A stretch of DNA of 64,000 nt from an uncultured Oscillospiraceae bacterium (lineage in GTDB: Bacteria > Bacillota > Clostridia > Oscillospirales > Oscillospiraceae), in assembly GCA_934654755.1 (NCBI GenBank), contig CAKUGQ010000002.1, positions 1 to 64,000 on the forward strand, written 5' to 3'. The notes below the pieces were generated by a model that was not told the origin of the DNA, made no database searches, and saw only the letters and a list, made by a program, of their open reading frames with translations. The position numbers were made by a program, and so were the translations under genes. This document shows positions 36,819 to 44,959 of the stretch, piece after piece (within the stretch, counting starts at the first letter, position 1; the number at the start of each line of letters is the position of its first letter).

Positions 36819-37258
36819 GCTTTTTTCAGTTCCTCCATCGTTTCGATCAGCTTATCCAGCATTCCGCGCAGCTCGCCCAGCTCCTGTGTGCCGAGCGTAC
36901 GCTCCAGCATCTCGTTTGTTTCCACAAAGAAGCCGCAAATCTCGCCCGCCTTGGCTTTTCCGGCCTCCGTCAGACTCAGATAGAGCTTACGCCCGTCGCA
37001 CTCACAGCGCTCGCGCGACAGATAGCCGTCCCGCTCCATCTCCGCCAGTGTGACCGAGACGGTCGGCGCCTTCAGGCCCATACAGTCGCAGATATCCTTG
37101 GACGTAACGGGCTTGCCCTCCGCCCAGCGCAGATAATTCAGGATATGAAAGCAGGTTGAGCCGATACCGGCATTGACCGCCCTGTCTCGCACCGTCGTGC
37201 GGTACAGCCGCGCGGCATGATTGAGCTTTTGTCCCAGACTTTCGCCTTTGCTGTCCAT
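36815..37258 (-). CDS. MarR-family transcriptional regulator
   Basis: A 147-aa winged-helix regulator: NYLRWAEGKPVTSKDICDCMGLKAPTVSVTLAEMERDGYLSR covers the recognition helix and wing. The dimer interface lies at both ends. ATG 37258 follows AAAAGGAGG; the frame is open 42 codons further through repeat DNA. It heads the ABC exporter operon, as in many drug-responsive pumps, and probably represses its own operon until a ligand binds. Confidence 0.9.
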   Translation of the reverse strand: MDSKGESLGQKLNHAARLYRTTVRDRAVNAGIGSTCFHILNYLRWAEGKPVTSKDICDCMGLKAPTVSVTLAEMERDGYLSRERCECDGRKLYLSLTEAGKAKAGEICGFFVETNEMLERTLGTQELGELRGMLDKLIETMEELKKA

Positions 37259-37445
37259 ATATGTCCTCCTTTTTGATGATTGAATATGGTAAGGCTCCCC
37301 TTGCACAGGGGGGCTTTGGGTGCGGTGCACGGGCTTGCCGCGACTTGCGTCAGCAAGTCGCGCAATAAAACAACCGCCGCACATAAACTTCCATCCTAAT
37401 ATTATAGCAGAAAATTAGTTACAAAACAAACAAGATTTTGAATTT

Positions 37446-37478
37446 TTTCAAAAAAAACACGCCGTGCAGCGCACGGCG
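37446..37478 (-). terminator. Terminator of the sigma-like pair
   Basis: On the minus strand CGCCGTGC-gct-GCACGGCG is followed by TG and a run of T residues, 13 bp after the stop at 37491. Confidence 0.85.
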
Positions 37479-37490
37479 AAAATTAACAAG

Positions 37491-37733
37491 TCAATAGCGC
37501 AGGTATCTCTGCAAACGCTCCTGCGCACGCGCCAACGTGCGGCAGATGCTCGAACGGCTTACGCCCCGCTCGGCGGCAAGCTGTGCCTGTGTTTTTCCGC
37601 CGAAATAAACGGCCGTCAGGATCTCCCGCTGGCAGGCGGTAAGCTCCTGCGCGATGACGCGCTCCATGCGCCGGAGCTGGACCTCACGCGGCAGACGGAT
37701 GTCGGAAAATTCACAGAGTGTAGCTTTTGTCAC
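37491..37733 (-). CDS. Region-4-only sigma-like helix-turn-helix protein
   Basis: An 80-aa protein that is almost only a sigma-70 region-4-type helix-turn-helix: RVIAQELTACQREILTAVYF, then KTQAQLAAERGVSRSSICRTLARAQERL. It lacks region 2, so it is more likely a DNA-binding accessory than a full sigma factor. It starts at GTG after GAAAGGGGG, 23 bp inside the upstream partner gene. The pair resembles small two-gene units often seen in clostridial genomes. No target is known. Confidence 0.75.
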   Translation of the reverse strand: MTKATLCEFSDIRLPREVQLRRMERVIAQELTACQREILTAVYFGGKTQAQLAAERGVSRSSICRTLARAQERLQRYLRY

Positions 37734-37992
37734 GGTAAAACCCCCTTTCGTAATAGTGCGCCGTCAGCTCGGCAAGCGCAAGGCACTGCGTCAGAATCTC
37801 CGCCAGCGCGGCGATTTCATGTCGCAGGCGGCAGCGCTCGGCAGCGTCGTCCTCCTGCCGTAGCCGTGCACGCAGGCGCTTGAGCTCCGCGCGCAGCGGT
37901 TGTGCGCTCTCGGCATAGCCTGCGGAAAGCTCCTGCAGCTTCACGGCAATGCGGCAAAGCACACGTTCTGTGGTCTGGCCATCCGAACTCAC
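37711..37992 (-). CDS. Small coiled-coil protein paired with the sigma-like gene
   Basis: The 93-aa product is rich in Leu, Arg, Glu and Ala and probably forms a coiled coil (LRAELKRLRARLRQEDDAAE). It ends with YYERGFYRDKSYTL. I do not recognise a named family. The start is uncertain. The GTG at 37992 lies inside the AAAGGAGGTGA ribosome site. The well-placed ATG (37982) opens a different, 13-codon frame whose stop overlaps an in-frame GTG of this gene. It overlaps the next gene by 23 bp, so they are coupled. Confidence 0.55.
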   Translation of the reverse strand: MSSDGQTTERVLCRIAVKLQELSAGYAESAQPLRAELKRLRARLRQEDDAAERCRLRHEIAALAEILTQCLALAELTAHYYERGFYRDKSYTL

Positions 37993-38212
37993 CTCCTTTT
38001 CCGTTCAGAATGGGAACCGGTATGCCGAAAACGCTCCGTTTTCTGTTTGTCTCTGCGCATTGCGTCGGGCAATAATTACCAATAATTTCCAGTCGCTACA
38101 CGCTCAGTGTAACCGATGCGGCGGGCTTTGTCAAGTGTTTTTTTCGCCTGACGAAAAACTCCTGAATTCGCGCGGCAGATGTGTTATGGTGGGCATGAAG
38201 GGAGATGGGAAA

Positions 38213-39052
38213 ATGCTCGGTGGGAGAATTGCGCTGCTGCGAAGGCATGCGGGGCTTTCGCAGAGGAAGCTGGCGAGCGCGCTGCACGTCAGCGCCAGCG
38301 CGGTCGGAATGTATGAGCAGGGGCGGCGCACGCCGCCGAACGTCGTCCTGCTGCGCATGGCCGAGCTGTTCGGCGTAACGACGGATTTTTTGCTGCGGGG
38401 CGAGGCCGCGGACGCGGATCAGGGGACGCTTCGCGGCCTGCTTGCAGAGCAAAGCGCACGGTACGGCATAGCCGAGTGCGACGCGGCGCTGCTGCTTTCG
38501 GCGATTTTAAGCGCGGGAGAGTTGACTCCGGCGCAAAAATCGGCTATGATGAAAGCGAAGGGAGGTGGCGTGATGAAGGACGAAGAATTTATGCGCCGCG
38601 CATTGGCGCTGGCGCGTGACGCGGCGGAGGCGGGCGAGGTTCCCGTCGGCTGCGTGATCGTTGACGGTGAGCGCGTCGTCGGCTGCGGCCGCAATCGGCG
38701 CGAGGAGGAAAGAAGCGCCCTGTGCCACGCCGAGCTGGAGGCCATCGATGAGGCCTGCCGCACGCTGGGCGGCTGGCGGCTCTGGCGCTGCACATTATAT
38801 GTCACACTGGAGCCGTGCCCGATGTGTGCCGGAGCGATCATCAACGCGCGCATTGCGCGGGTGGTCTACGGCGCGCCCGACGCGAAGGCAGGCTCCTGCG
38901 GCAGCCTGACCGATCTGTTTGCGCTGCCCTATAATCACCGCCCGGAGGTCACGGCGGGCGTCCTGCAGGAGGAATCACAGGCGCTTTTGCAGGAATTCTT
39001 CCGCCGATTGCGTGAAAATCCAAAGCCGCGCTGGCACAAACCCGCACTTTAG
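38213..39052 (+). CDS. XRE-TadA continuous reading frame (regulator fused in frame to tRNA deaminase)
   Basis: A 279-codon frame joins an XRE helix-turn-helix domain (residues 1-64: GRIALLRRHAGLSQRKLASAL, VSASAVGMYEQG) and a linker of about 55 residues to a complete TadA domain (about 121-279) with no stop between. ATG 38213 follows GGGAG. An internal ribosome site (GGGAGG) and ATG at 38573 allow separate TadA synthesis. So either a fusion protein, or two products from one frame, or only overlapping genes. The XRE part would bind DNA; its targets are unknown. Confidence 0.7.
   Translation: MLGGRIALLRRHAGLSQRKLASALHVSASAVGMYEQGRRTPPNVVLLRMAELFGVTTDFLLRGEAADADQGTLRGLLAEQSARYGIAECDAALLLSAILSAGELTPAQKSAMMKAKGGGVMKDEEFMRRALALARDAAEAGEVPVGCVIVDGERVVGCGRNRREEERSALCHAELEAIDEACRTLGGWRLWRCTLYVTLEPCPMCAGAIINARIARVVYGAPDAKAGSCGSLTDLFALPYNHRPEVTAGVLQEESQALLQEFFRRLRENPKPRWHKPAL
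38573..39052 (+). CDS. tadA: tRNA-specific adenosine deaminase TadA (internal start)
   Basis: From ATG 38573 the 159-aa product is a normal-length TadA, which converts A34 of tRNA-Arg(ACG) to inosine. Zinc and catalytic residues are in CHAELEAI (His, Glu) and TLEPCPMCAGAI (two Cys); VYGAPDAKAGSCGS is typical of TadA. GGGAGG lies 7 bp before the ATG. The frame continues upstream into an XRE domain without a stop. A strong terminator contains the stop codon. Confidence 0.9.
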   Translation: MKDEEFMRRALALARDAAEAGEVPVGCVIVDGERVVGCGRNRREEERSALCHAELEAIDEACRTLGGWRLWRCTLYVTLEPCPMCAGAIINARIARVVYGAPDAKAGSCGSLTDLFALPYNHRPEVTAGVLQEESQALLQEFFRRLRENPKPRWHKPAL

Positions 39053-39062
39053 TGCGGGTTTT
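39038..39062 (+). terminator. Terminator of tadA
   Basis: AAACCCGCACT and AGTGCGGGTTT pair directly around the stop codon and end in a short T run. Confidence 0.8.
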
Positions 39063-39078
39063 CCGCTGTCTGCCCGGT

Positions 39079-39446
39079 GACGGAGTCGCCGCCTTCGGCG
39101 GACACCTCATCCGGCCGCTCCACTTTGTTCCGCGTCCACCTTCCCCTCAAGGGGAAGGCTTTGGGGTGCCCCTGTGTCATTGCGGGGAGCAACGCGACGC
39201 ACCCGTTATTTGTCATTGCGAGGAGCGAAGCGACGTGGCAATCTAATGCAGGGGCTTACAGGAGATTGCCACGACCTGCTGGCGCAAGTCTCGCAATGAC
39301 AGTAGGTGCATTGCGAGAAGGGCGTAAGCCCGACGCGGCAATCTGAAGAAATATCCCACGAGATTGCCGCGGGCGGCTCTGCCGCCCGCGCAATGACCAT
39401 AGGGCGTGAGATTGCCACAGCCGTCGGCGTAGCCTCGCAATGACAT
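39079..39446. repeat. Families B and A between tadA and clpB
   Basis: Family B, inverted, at about 39086-39170 (CTTCCCCTCAAGGGGAAG). Several A halves follow to 39446 with hairpins GAGCGAAGCGAC, ACCTGCTGGCGCAAGT, GGGCGTAAGCCC, GGCGGCTCTGCCGCC and a degenerate AGCCGTCGGCGTAGCC. Confidence 0.85.
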
Positions 39447-39468
39447 CCATCCCGCTGTGTCCCGCGAC

Positions 39469-39498
39469 AAAAAACGACCCGCCTCGGCGGGTCGTTTT
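39469..39498 (-). terminator. Terminator of clpB
   Basis: AAAACGACCCGCC and GGCGGGTCGTTTT pair around a 2-nt loop, with T runs on both strands, 24 bp beyond the clpB stop. Confidence 0.85.
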
Positions 39499-39521
39499 GA
39501 TTGATTGCGTATGGGAGCAGC

Positions 39522-42116
39522 TTATTCCACACAGAGCTCGCCGTCCCTGACATCGACGTGCAGCGTGGCATTCGGCGCAACGTTGCCCTCGACAATGCGG
39601 CGAGCCAGCAGCGTTTCGACCGTGTGCTGGAGGTAGCGCTTCAGCGGACGCGCGCCGTACTGCGGGTCGTAGGCTGCATCGACGACAAAGGCCTTGGCCT
39701 CATCGCTGAGCACGCAGGAAAGCTGCTTCTCCTTCAGACGTGCATTGAGCGCAGCCACCTGAAGATCGACGATACGCAGCACGTTGTCGCGCGTGAGCGG
39801 CTTGTAGAATACGATTTCGTCGAGACGATTCAGGAACTCCGGGCGGAACGAACGCCGCAGCAGGCCCTGCACCTCGCTCTTCGCCGATTCGCTGATGCTG
39901 CCGTCCGGCTCGATGCCGTCAAGCAGCGTCTGTGAGCCAAGGTTGCTGGTCAGGATCAGAATGGTGTTCTTGAAATCGACCGTGCGGCCCTGCGAGTCGG
40001 TAATGCGCCCGTCGTCAAGCACCTGAAGCAGGATGTTGAATACGTCCGGGTGCGCCTTTTCCACCTCGTCGAACAGAACGACGGAGTACGGACGGCGGCG
40101 CACCGCCTCGGTAAGCTGACCGCCTTCGTCATAGCCGACATATCCGGGAGGCGCTCCGATCAGGCGCGACACGGAGAACTTCTCCATGTATTCGGACATA
40201 TCGATCCGTACCAGATTCTTTTCGTCGTCAAACAGCGCCTCGGCCAGCGCCTTGGCCAGCTCCGTCTTGCCGACGCCCGTCGGGCCAAGGAACAGGAAGG
40301 AGCCAAGCGGGCGGTTCGGATCCTGAATGCCGGCGCGGCTGCGCAGGATGGCTTCGGACACGGCGCGGACGGCCTCATCCTGCCCGACGACACGCTTATG
40401 CAGCACCTCGGGCAGCCTGAGCAGCTTGTCGCGCTCGCCTTCGACGAGCTTCGCAACGGGAATGCCCGTCCAGCGCTCGACGATCTTCGCGACCTCCTCC
40501 TCCGTGACCTTATCGCGCAGCAGATTGCTGTGCTTTGCGCTCTGCGCGAGCTGTTCCTCATGGGCAAGCTCTTTTTTGAGCTGCGGCAGCTCGCCGTATT
40601 TCAGCCGTGCAGCCGTCTCCAGGTCGTAGCTCTGCTCGGCTTTCTCGATCTGCGCGCCGAGCGCCTCAATACGCTCGCGGAGCTGCTGCACCTTGCCGAT
40701 GGCGTTTTTCTCGTTTTCCCACTGGGTTTTCATCGCATTGAATTTCTCGCGCTGCTCGGCCAGCTCCTTGCGAAGCTCGGCCAACCTGCCCTGCGAAAGC
40801 TCGTCGGTCTCGTTTTTCAGCGCCGCTTCCTCGATCTCCATCTGGATGATGCGGCGGCGGATCACGTCCAGCTCCGTGGGCATGGAGTCCATCTCCGTGC
40901 GGATCATGGCGCAGGCCTCGTCGATCAGGTCGATGGCCTTATCGGGCAGGAAGCGGTCGGTGATATAACGGTCGGAAAGCGTCGCGGCGGCGATGATGGC
41001 GGGGTCGGTGATCTTTACGCCGTGGAACACCTCGTAGCGTTCCTCCAGACCACGCAGGATGGCGATGGTGTCCTCTACCGTCGGCTCCTGCACCATAACG
41101 GTCTGGAAGCGGCGCTCCAGCGCCGGATCCTTTTCGATATACTTGCGGTATTCGTCGAGTGTGGTCGCGCCGATACAATGCAGCTCGCCGCGTGCCAGCA
41201 TCGGCTTCAGAAGGTTGCCGGCATCCATGCTGCCCTCGGTCTTGCCCGCGCCGACGATGGTATGCAGCTCGTCGATAAACAGGAGAATGCGCCCCTCGGA
41301 CGCCTTGACCTCGTTCAGCACCGCCTTCAGGCGCTCCTCAAACTCGCCGCGATACTTCGCGCCGGCGATCAGTGCGCCCATGTCCAGCGAGAAGATTGTC
41401 TTATCCTGCAGGGACTTCGGTACGTCGCCGCGCACGATACGCTGCGCCAGTCCCTCGGCAATGGCGGTTTTGCCGACGCCCGGTTCGCCGATCAGCACGG
41501 GGTTATTCTTCGTCTTACGGGACAGGATCCGGATGACGTTGCGGATCTCCTCGTCTCTGCCGATGACGGGGTCGGTCTTTTGCTCCCGCGCCTTCTTTAC
41601 CAGATCGGTGCCGTATTTTTCCAGCGCCTCATAGGTGCTTTCGGGATCGTCCGTGGTGACGCGGGCGGTGCCGCGAATGCTCTGAAGGGTCTTGAGCGCG
41701 TCCTCACGGGTGATGCGGTAGTCTCGGAAGAGCGGGGCGACGGTCTCGTCGGCCTTATCCAGCATGGCAAGGAAGAGATGCTCGACGGAGATATAGTCGT
41801 CGCGCATCGATTTTGCGCTTTCGTCGGCGGCAGCCAGCAGGGCATCCATACCGCGGGAGATATAATACTGATCGGCGTCGCGTCCGGCGCCGGTGACGCC
41901 GGGCAGCCTTTCCACGGCCGCGTTTGCGGCGGCGTCCAGAGATTCGACGGTCACGCCCATTTTTTTCAGAAGCTGCGGGATCAATCCGCCCTCCTGGCGC
42001 AGCAGCGCCAGCAGCAGGTGCGCCTGCTCGATCTGCTGATTGGAATGTGCGGCGGCAATCGTCTGCGCGTCGCGGATGGCTTCCAGAGATTTTTGCGTAT
42101 AACGGTTCATATCCAT
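39522..42116 (-). CDS. clpB: ATP-dependent disaggregase ClpB
   Basis: The 864-aa Hsp100 chaperone rescues aggregated proteins with DnaK. It has an N-domain (about 1-150), a first AAA+ domain with Walker A GEPGVGKTA and Walker B LLFIDELHT, a long middle coiled coil (about 400-520), and a second AAA+ domain with GPTGVGKTE and VVLFDEVEKAHP. The middle coil distinguishes it from ClpA/ClpC. A perfect CIRCE element lies 27 bp upstream of the start, so it is under HrcA control. The ATG follows AAGGAGG. Confidence 0.97.
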   Translation of the reverse strand: MDMNRYTQKSLEAIRDAQTIAAAHSNQQIEQAHLLLALLRQEGGLIPQLLKKMGVTVESLDAAANAAVERLPGVTGAGRDADQYYISRGMDALLAAADESAKSMRDDYISVEHLFLAMLDKADETVAPLFRDYRITREDALKTLQSIRGTARVTTDDPESTYEALEKYGTDLVKKAREQKTDPVIGRDEEIRNVIRILSRKTKNNPVLIGEPGVGKTAIAEGLAQRIVRGDVPKSLQDKTIFSLDMGALIAGAKYRGEFEERLKAVLNEVKASEGRILLFIDELHTIVGAGKTEGSMDAGNLLKPMLARGELHCIGATTLDEYRKYIEKDPALERRFQTVMVQEPTVEDTIAILRGLEERYEVFHGVKITDPAIIAAATLSDRYITDRFLPDKAIDLIDEACAMIRTEMDSMPTELDVIRRRIIQMEIEEAALKNETDELSQGRLAELRKELAEQREKFNAMKTQWENEKNAIGKVQQLRERIEALGAQIEKAEQSYDLETAARLKYGELPQLKKELAHEEQLAQSAKHSNLLRDKVTEEEVAKIVERWTGIPVAKLVEGERDKLLRLPEVLHKRVVGQDEAVRAVSEAILRSRAGIQDPNRPLGSFLFLGPTGVGKTELAKALAEALFDDEKNLVRIDMSEYMEKFSVSRLIGAPPGYVGYDEGGQLTEAVRRRPYSVVLFDEVEKAHPDVFNILLQVLDDGRITDSQGRTVDFKNTILILTSNLGSQTLLDGIEPDGSISESAKSEVQGLLRRSFRPEFLNRLDEIVFYKPLTRDNVLRIVDLQVAALNARLKEKQLSCVLSDEAKAFVVDAAYDPQYGARPLKRYLQHTVETLLARRIVEGNVAPNATLHVDVRDGELCVE

Positions 42117-42143
42117 AGTTCAGAACCTCCTTGTTTCGCGGTT

Positions 42144-42170
42144 TTAGCACTCGCGATGCGAGAGTGCTAA
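42144..42170. promoter_or_regulatory. CIRCE element (HrcA operator)
   Basis: TTAGCACTC-N9-GAGTGCTAA, a perfect inverted repeat between the clpB promoter and its start codon. Confidence 0.97.
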
Positions 42171-42184
42171 TTTCTTTTGACCTC

Positions 42185-42212
42185 ATAATACCACGCTTTT
42201 TCTGCTTGTCAA
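42185..42212 (-). promoter_or_regulatory. Promoter of clpB
   Basis: On the minus strand TTGACA (42207-42212), 16-bp spacer and TATTAT (42185-42190). The CIRCE element begins 14 bp downstream of the -10. Confidence 0.85.
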
Positions 42213-42304
42213 GGGGTTGGAAAAAAATTTTTTGTGTGCCGCATCGTAAAAAACGGAAGTATAGCGCGCAGGAAAATGCGGGATACTGGCGTCGGAGGGA
42301 TGTT

Positions 42305-42508
42305 ATGAGTTTTGATATTTTGAAGGAGCTTCCCATGGGCTTCGGAATGATGCTCATGCGCAACGCCGAGGCGCTGAACTATTATACCTCGCTTCCGCAA
42401 GCGGAGCGGCTGGAGGTTGCCAAGGAGTGTACGGTTATACGCACCGAGGAGGATATGCGCAGATACGTCGAAAAGCTCGGGCGTCAGCGCCCCTTTGACG
42501 CGCCCTGA
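42305..42508 (+). CDS. Small conserved-looking hypothetical protein
   Basis: ATG 42305 follows CGGAGGGATGTT and opens a 67-aa protein: FDILKELPMGFGMMLMRNAEAL, a middle YYTSLPQAERLEVAKECT and a C-terminal EEDMRRYVEKLG. It looks like a soluble helical small protein with a Met-rich hydrophobic patch. I do not recognise the family. It is divergent from clpB and followed by family A repeats. The ribosome site and normal codon use make it a likely gene. Confidence 0.65.
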   Translation: MSFDILKELPMGFGMMLMRNAEALNYYTSLPQAERLEVAKECTVIRTEEDMRRYVEKLGRQRPFDAP

Positions 42509-42526
42509 ATCCGCGGCTTTTTATTT

Positions 42527-42680
42527 GTCATTGCGAGAAGTGAAGCGACGCGGCGTCCCCGTTATTTGTCATTGCGAGGAGGGTGTAAGCCCGACGCGGC
42601 AATCTGATGCCGGGTTTTACACGAGATTGCCACGGGCGGCGGAGCCGCCCTCGCAATGGCCTGTTCGCTCCGTAATGACA
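42527..42680. repeat. Family A cluster after the 67-aa gene
   Basis: Halves TCATTGCGAGAAGTGAAGCGAC (42528) and TCATTGCGAGGAGGGTGTAAG (about 42568), then GATTGCCACGGGCGGCGGAGCC ending CTCGCAATGG, and a short CGTAATGACA end. Confidence 0.8.
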
Positions 42681-42681
42681 G

Positions 42682-42716
42682 AAAAAGGCTCCCCTTACAG
42701 CAAGGGGAGCCTTTTT
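42682..42716 (-). terminator. Bidirectional terminator below the lipid operon
   Basis: AAAAAGGCTCCCCTT and AAGGGGAGCCTTTTT pair around a short loop, with T runs on both strands. It is shared by the convergent small gene and glycosyltransferase gene. Confidence 0.8.
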
Positions 42717-42771
42717 GGGTTTGCCGTCTTCGTCCAAGGCAAATTGCCCCGAAGGGGCAGCGGCCGGTTGA

Positions 42772-44028
42772 TTATTTCTTCAGAAACGCAGCTTCAATGC
42801 GGTCGGCAGCGGTCTGCACGCCATGCTCATTGCGCAGTCCTGCGGCCAGCGCGGCCGCATTGCTCCGGTACTCCGGCGTACCGGTCAGCTCGGCCAGCGC
42901 GTGTGTTAACCGCTCTGCGCTCAGCGCGTTGCGCCGCAGCGGCTTCGGACCGAGTCCGAGTGCGGCAATACGCCCGCCCCAGAAGGGCTGGTCGCCGCCG
43001 AAGGGAATCACCAGCGTCGGACAGCCGGCGTAAAGTCCCGCCGCCGTCGTACCTGCGCCGCCGTGATGCACGACTGCGCAGCAGCGCGGAAACAGCGTGT
43101 CGTGGCTCAAAAAGCCCTCTGCGTAATACACATTATGCGGCATTTTTCCGGCATCCGCACCGCTCCAGCCACGCGCAAGAATGGCGCGCAGGTGGGTCCG
43201 CGAAAGAGCGTCGAGGACGGTGCGCAGCGTCTTTCCCATATCGCCGGAGCCCATCGAGCCGAAGCCGATGTAGACCGGGGGGTCGCCCGCATCCAGGAAG
43301 GCACGGAGCGACTCCGGAAGCGTCCGGTCGTCTCTGGGCGGCTCGCGCCAGAAGCCTGTCATGGTAATATTACTCTCCCAGCATTCCGGCCGCGGGAATA
43401 CCAGTGGACTGATGGCATAAAGCTCCGGTACCGGCGCGCCGTTCAGGGTAAAATATGCCTCCGGCCGCAGCGAACGGTGCGACACGCCCTGCTCGCTGCG
43501 CCAGCCGTTGAGCAGACGGCGCTCAACGAGTCCGAGCAGTAAGTAGGCCACATGATATGTAAGCTGATTGTACCCCGCTTTTCCGCCGACGGGAAGCTGC
43601 GGCGTAATCGGTATGGGCGCTTCGCTGTTCGCGTCCATCGGGTAGTAGTGTGTCTGCACGAAGGGGATTCCGTATTTTTCGGCGACGGTCAGCGGGACGG
43701 AGCCGAAGAAGGTCGAAACCAGTCCTTCCGCGTCCGCACAGGAGGCGGTCATCGCATCAAGCAGCGGTCCGGCATAGGGCAGAATTTCCTTTTCCAGATT
43801 CGGAAGATAGTTGAACACGTTCAGTTCCGGCTGCATCAGGCTGTCAACAAAGCGGCTTGCGTCGCCGGGAAGCGGAAAAAAGCGCAGCCCCGCGTCCTTT
43901 ACGGCCTTTTCAAAGTGAGAAAATGCGGCAATGGTCACATCGTGCCCGCGCCGCCGCAGCTCGCCTCCGAGGATGGTGTAAGGATACACGTCGCCGGTTG
44001 AGCCGATCGCCATCATGGTAATGCGCAT
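42772..44028 (-). CDS. GT1-family glycosyltransferase (UGT-like)
   Basis: The 418-aa protein has a GT-B fold. The N-terminal nucleotide-fold begins RITMMAIGSTGDVYPYTILGGELRRRGHDV, as in sterol/lipid and antibiotic glycosyltransferases. The C-terminal donor site has VHHGGAGTTAAGLYAGCPTLVIPFGGDQPFW. ATG 44028 follows GGGAGGATTTCC. It is the last gene of the lipid operon (PAP2, flippase-like, pssA, psd), so a glycolipid product is plausible. The acceptor is not known. Confidence 0.88.
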   Translation of the reverse strand: MRITMMAIGSTGDVYPYTILGGELRRRGHDVTIAAFSHFEKAVKDAGLRFFPLPGDASRFVDSLMQPELNVFNYLPNLEKEILPYAGPLLDAMTASCADAEGLVSTFFGSVPLTVAEKYGIPFVQTHYYPMDANSEAPIPITPQLPVGGKAGYNQLTYHVAYLLLGLVERRLLNGWRSEQGVSHRSLRPEAYFTLNGAPVPELYAISPLVFPRPECWESNITMTGFWREPPRDDRTLPESLRAFLDAGDPPVYIGFGSMGSGDMGKTLRTVLDALSRTHLRAILARGWSGADAGKMPHNVYYAEGFLSHDTLFPRCCAVVHHGGAGTTAAGLYAGCPTLVIPFGGDQPFWGGRIAALGLGPKPLRRNALSAERLTHALAELTGTPEYRSNAAALAAGLRNEHGVQTAADRIEAAFLKK

Positions 44029-44104
44029 GGAAATCCTCCCGTCTGTCGTCACCCGGCTGCATGGGCGGCCGGGTTGTCGGTTCGGAAACGCTCCGACCCG
44101 ACGG

Positions 44105-44959
44105 TCAGAGCCTTCGTAATGCCTTGCCGATCCGCTGCCCCATGCATACGGCGACCTCGTCGCCTCTCTGCGAAGCGGCAAGCAGCTCCGGCTCGGGCGC
44201 GGCAGCATCCTTTTGCAGCAGCAGCACCACCGTGCTTCCGCCGTAGAGGAAGCGGCCCTTTTCCTCGCCGCGGCGGACGCCGCCTTCGGGATGGCGGTTG
44301 GCGATCCGTCCGACGAGCATCGCGCCGACCTCGATCTGCGCAACCGTGCCGAGGTGCTCGGTGTCAAGCAGCGTAACCTCGCGGCAGTTTTCCGTGAAAA
44401 CCGGCACGCGCTCCAGCGCAATGGGCCGGACGGTGTGCAGCTTTCCCGGCAGGAAGCGATGCATCCGCTCGCGGCCGCTGTCCGGGTAGCAGTAACGATG
44501 ATAGTGCTCCGGGCAAAGCCGAAATACAAGGCAGAGCCCGCCGGAAAACAGTGCGGCGTCCTCCGCGCTGCCGAGCAGCGCGGACAGCGTGTAGCGGCTC
44601 TGCTTCACGGGGAAAACGCTGTCCGCTTCGATGGGCCGGATGCTGAGCCAGCCGTCGCAGGGGGAGACCAGCGCATCCGGCGATGGATCGACCGGCCGCA
44701 GCTCCGCGCGAATCCGGCGCGTAAAAAAGTCGTTAAAGCTGACATATTTCGCCGTCTCGTACAGGGAAAGGTCAATGCCCTTCTTTCGCACAAAGGGCGC
44801 GATCAGCACGCGCGAGGCGCGGCCGTCCATAAACCGTCCGACCACGCGCGAAAACCCGCGCCCGACCAGCGGGCGCAGGAGCAGCCGTCCGACGGCCGTA
44901 TGATAAAGAAAGCGCAGAGCTGCGCTTTCTTTTCCGGGTTTCCTTACCTCAAAAACCAT
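44105..44959 (-). CDS. psd: Phosphatidylserine decarboxylase
   Basis: The 284-aa proenzyme makes phosphatidylethanolamine from phosphatidylserine. It has the clostridial-type motifs FTRRIRAELRPVD, SPCDGWL, FRLCPEHYHRYCYPDSG and the autocleavage site GGST (in FLYGGSTVVLLL), where the Ser becomes the pyruvoyl group. Many relatives have LGST. ATG 44959 lies 16 bp inside the upstream pssA, so the two are coupled. The pair gives the full PE pathway from CDP-diacylglycerol. Confidence 0.93.
   Translation of the reverse strand: MVFEVRKPGKESAALRFLYHTAVGRLLLRPLVGRGFSRVVGRFMDGRASRVLIAPFVRKKGIDLSLYETAKYVSFNDFFTRRIRAELRPVDPSPDALVSPCDGWLSIRPIEADSVFPVKQSRYTLSALLGSAEDAALFSGGLCLVFRLCPEHYHRYCYPDSGRERMHRFLPGKLHTVRPIALERVPVFTENCREVTLLDTEHLGTVAQIEVGAMLVGRIANRHPEGGVRRGEEKGRFLYGGSTVVLLLQKDAAAPEPELLAASQRGDEVAVCMGQRIGKALRRL

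Noticed and set aside
40050..42170. 706-codon open frame on the plus strand
   Set aside because: Antisense to clpB, which is certain from its motifs and its CIRCE element. No ribosome site or recognisable domain.
44029..44529. 167-codon extension of the glycosyltransferase frame
   Set aside because: It overlaps psd in another frame and lacks homology. ATG 44028 has GGGAGGATTTCC in front.
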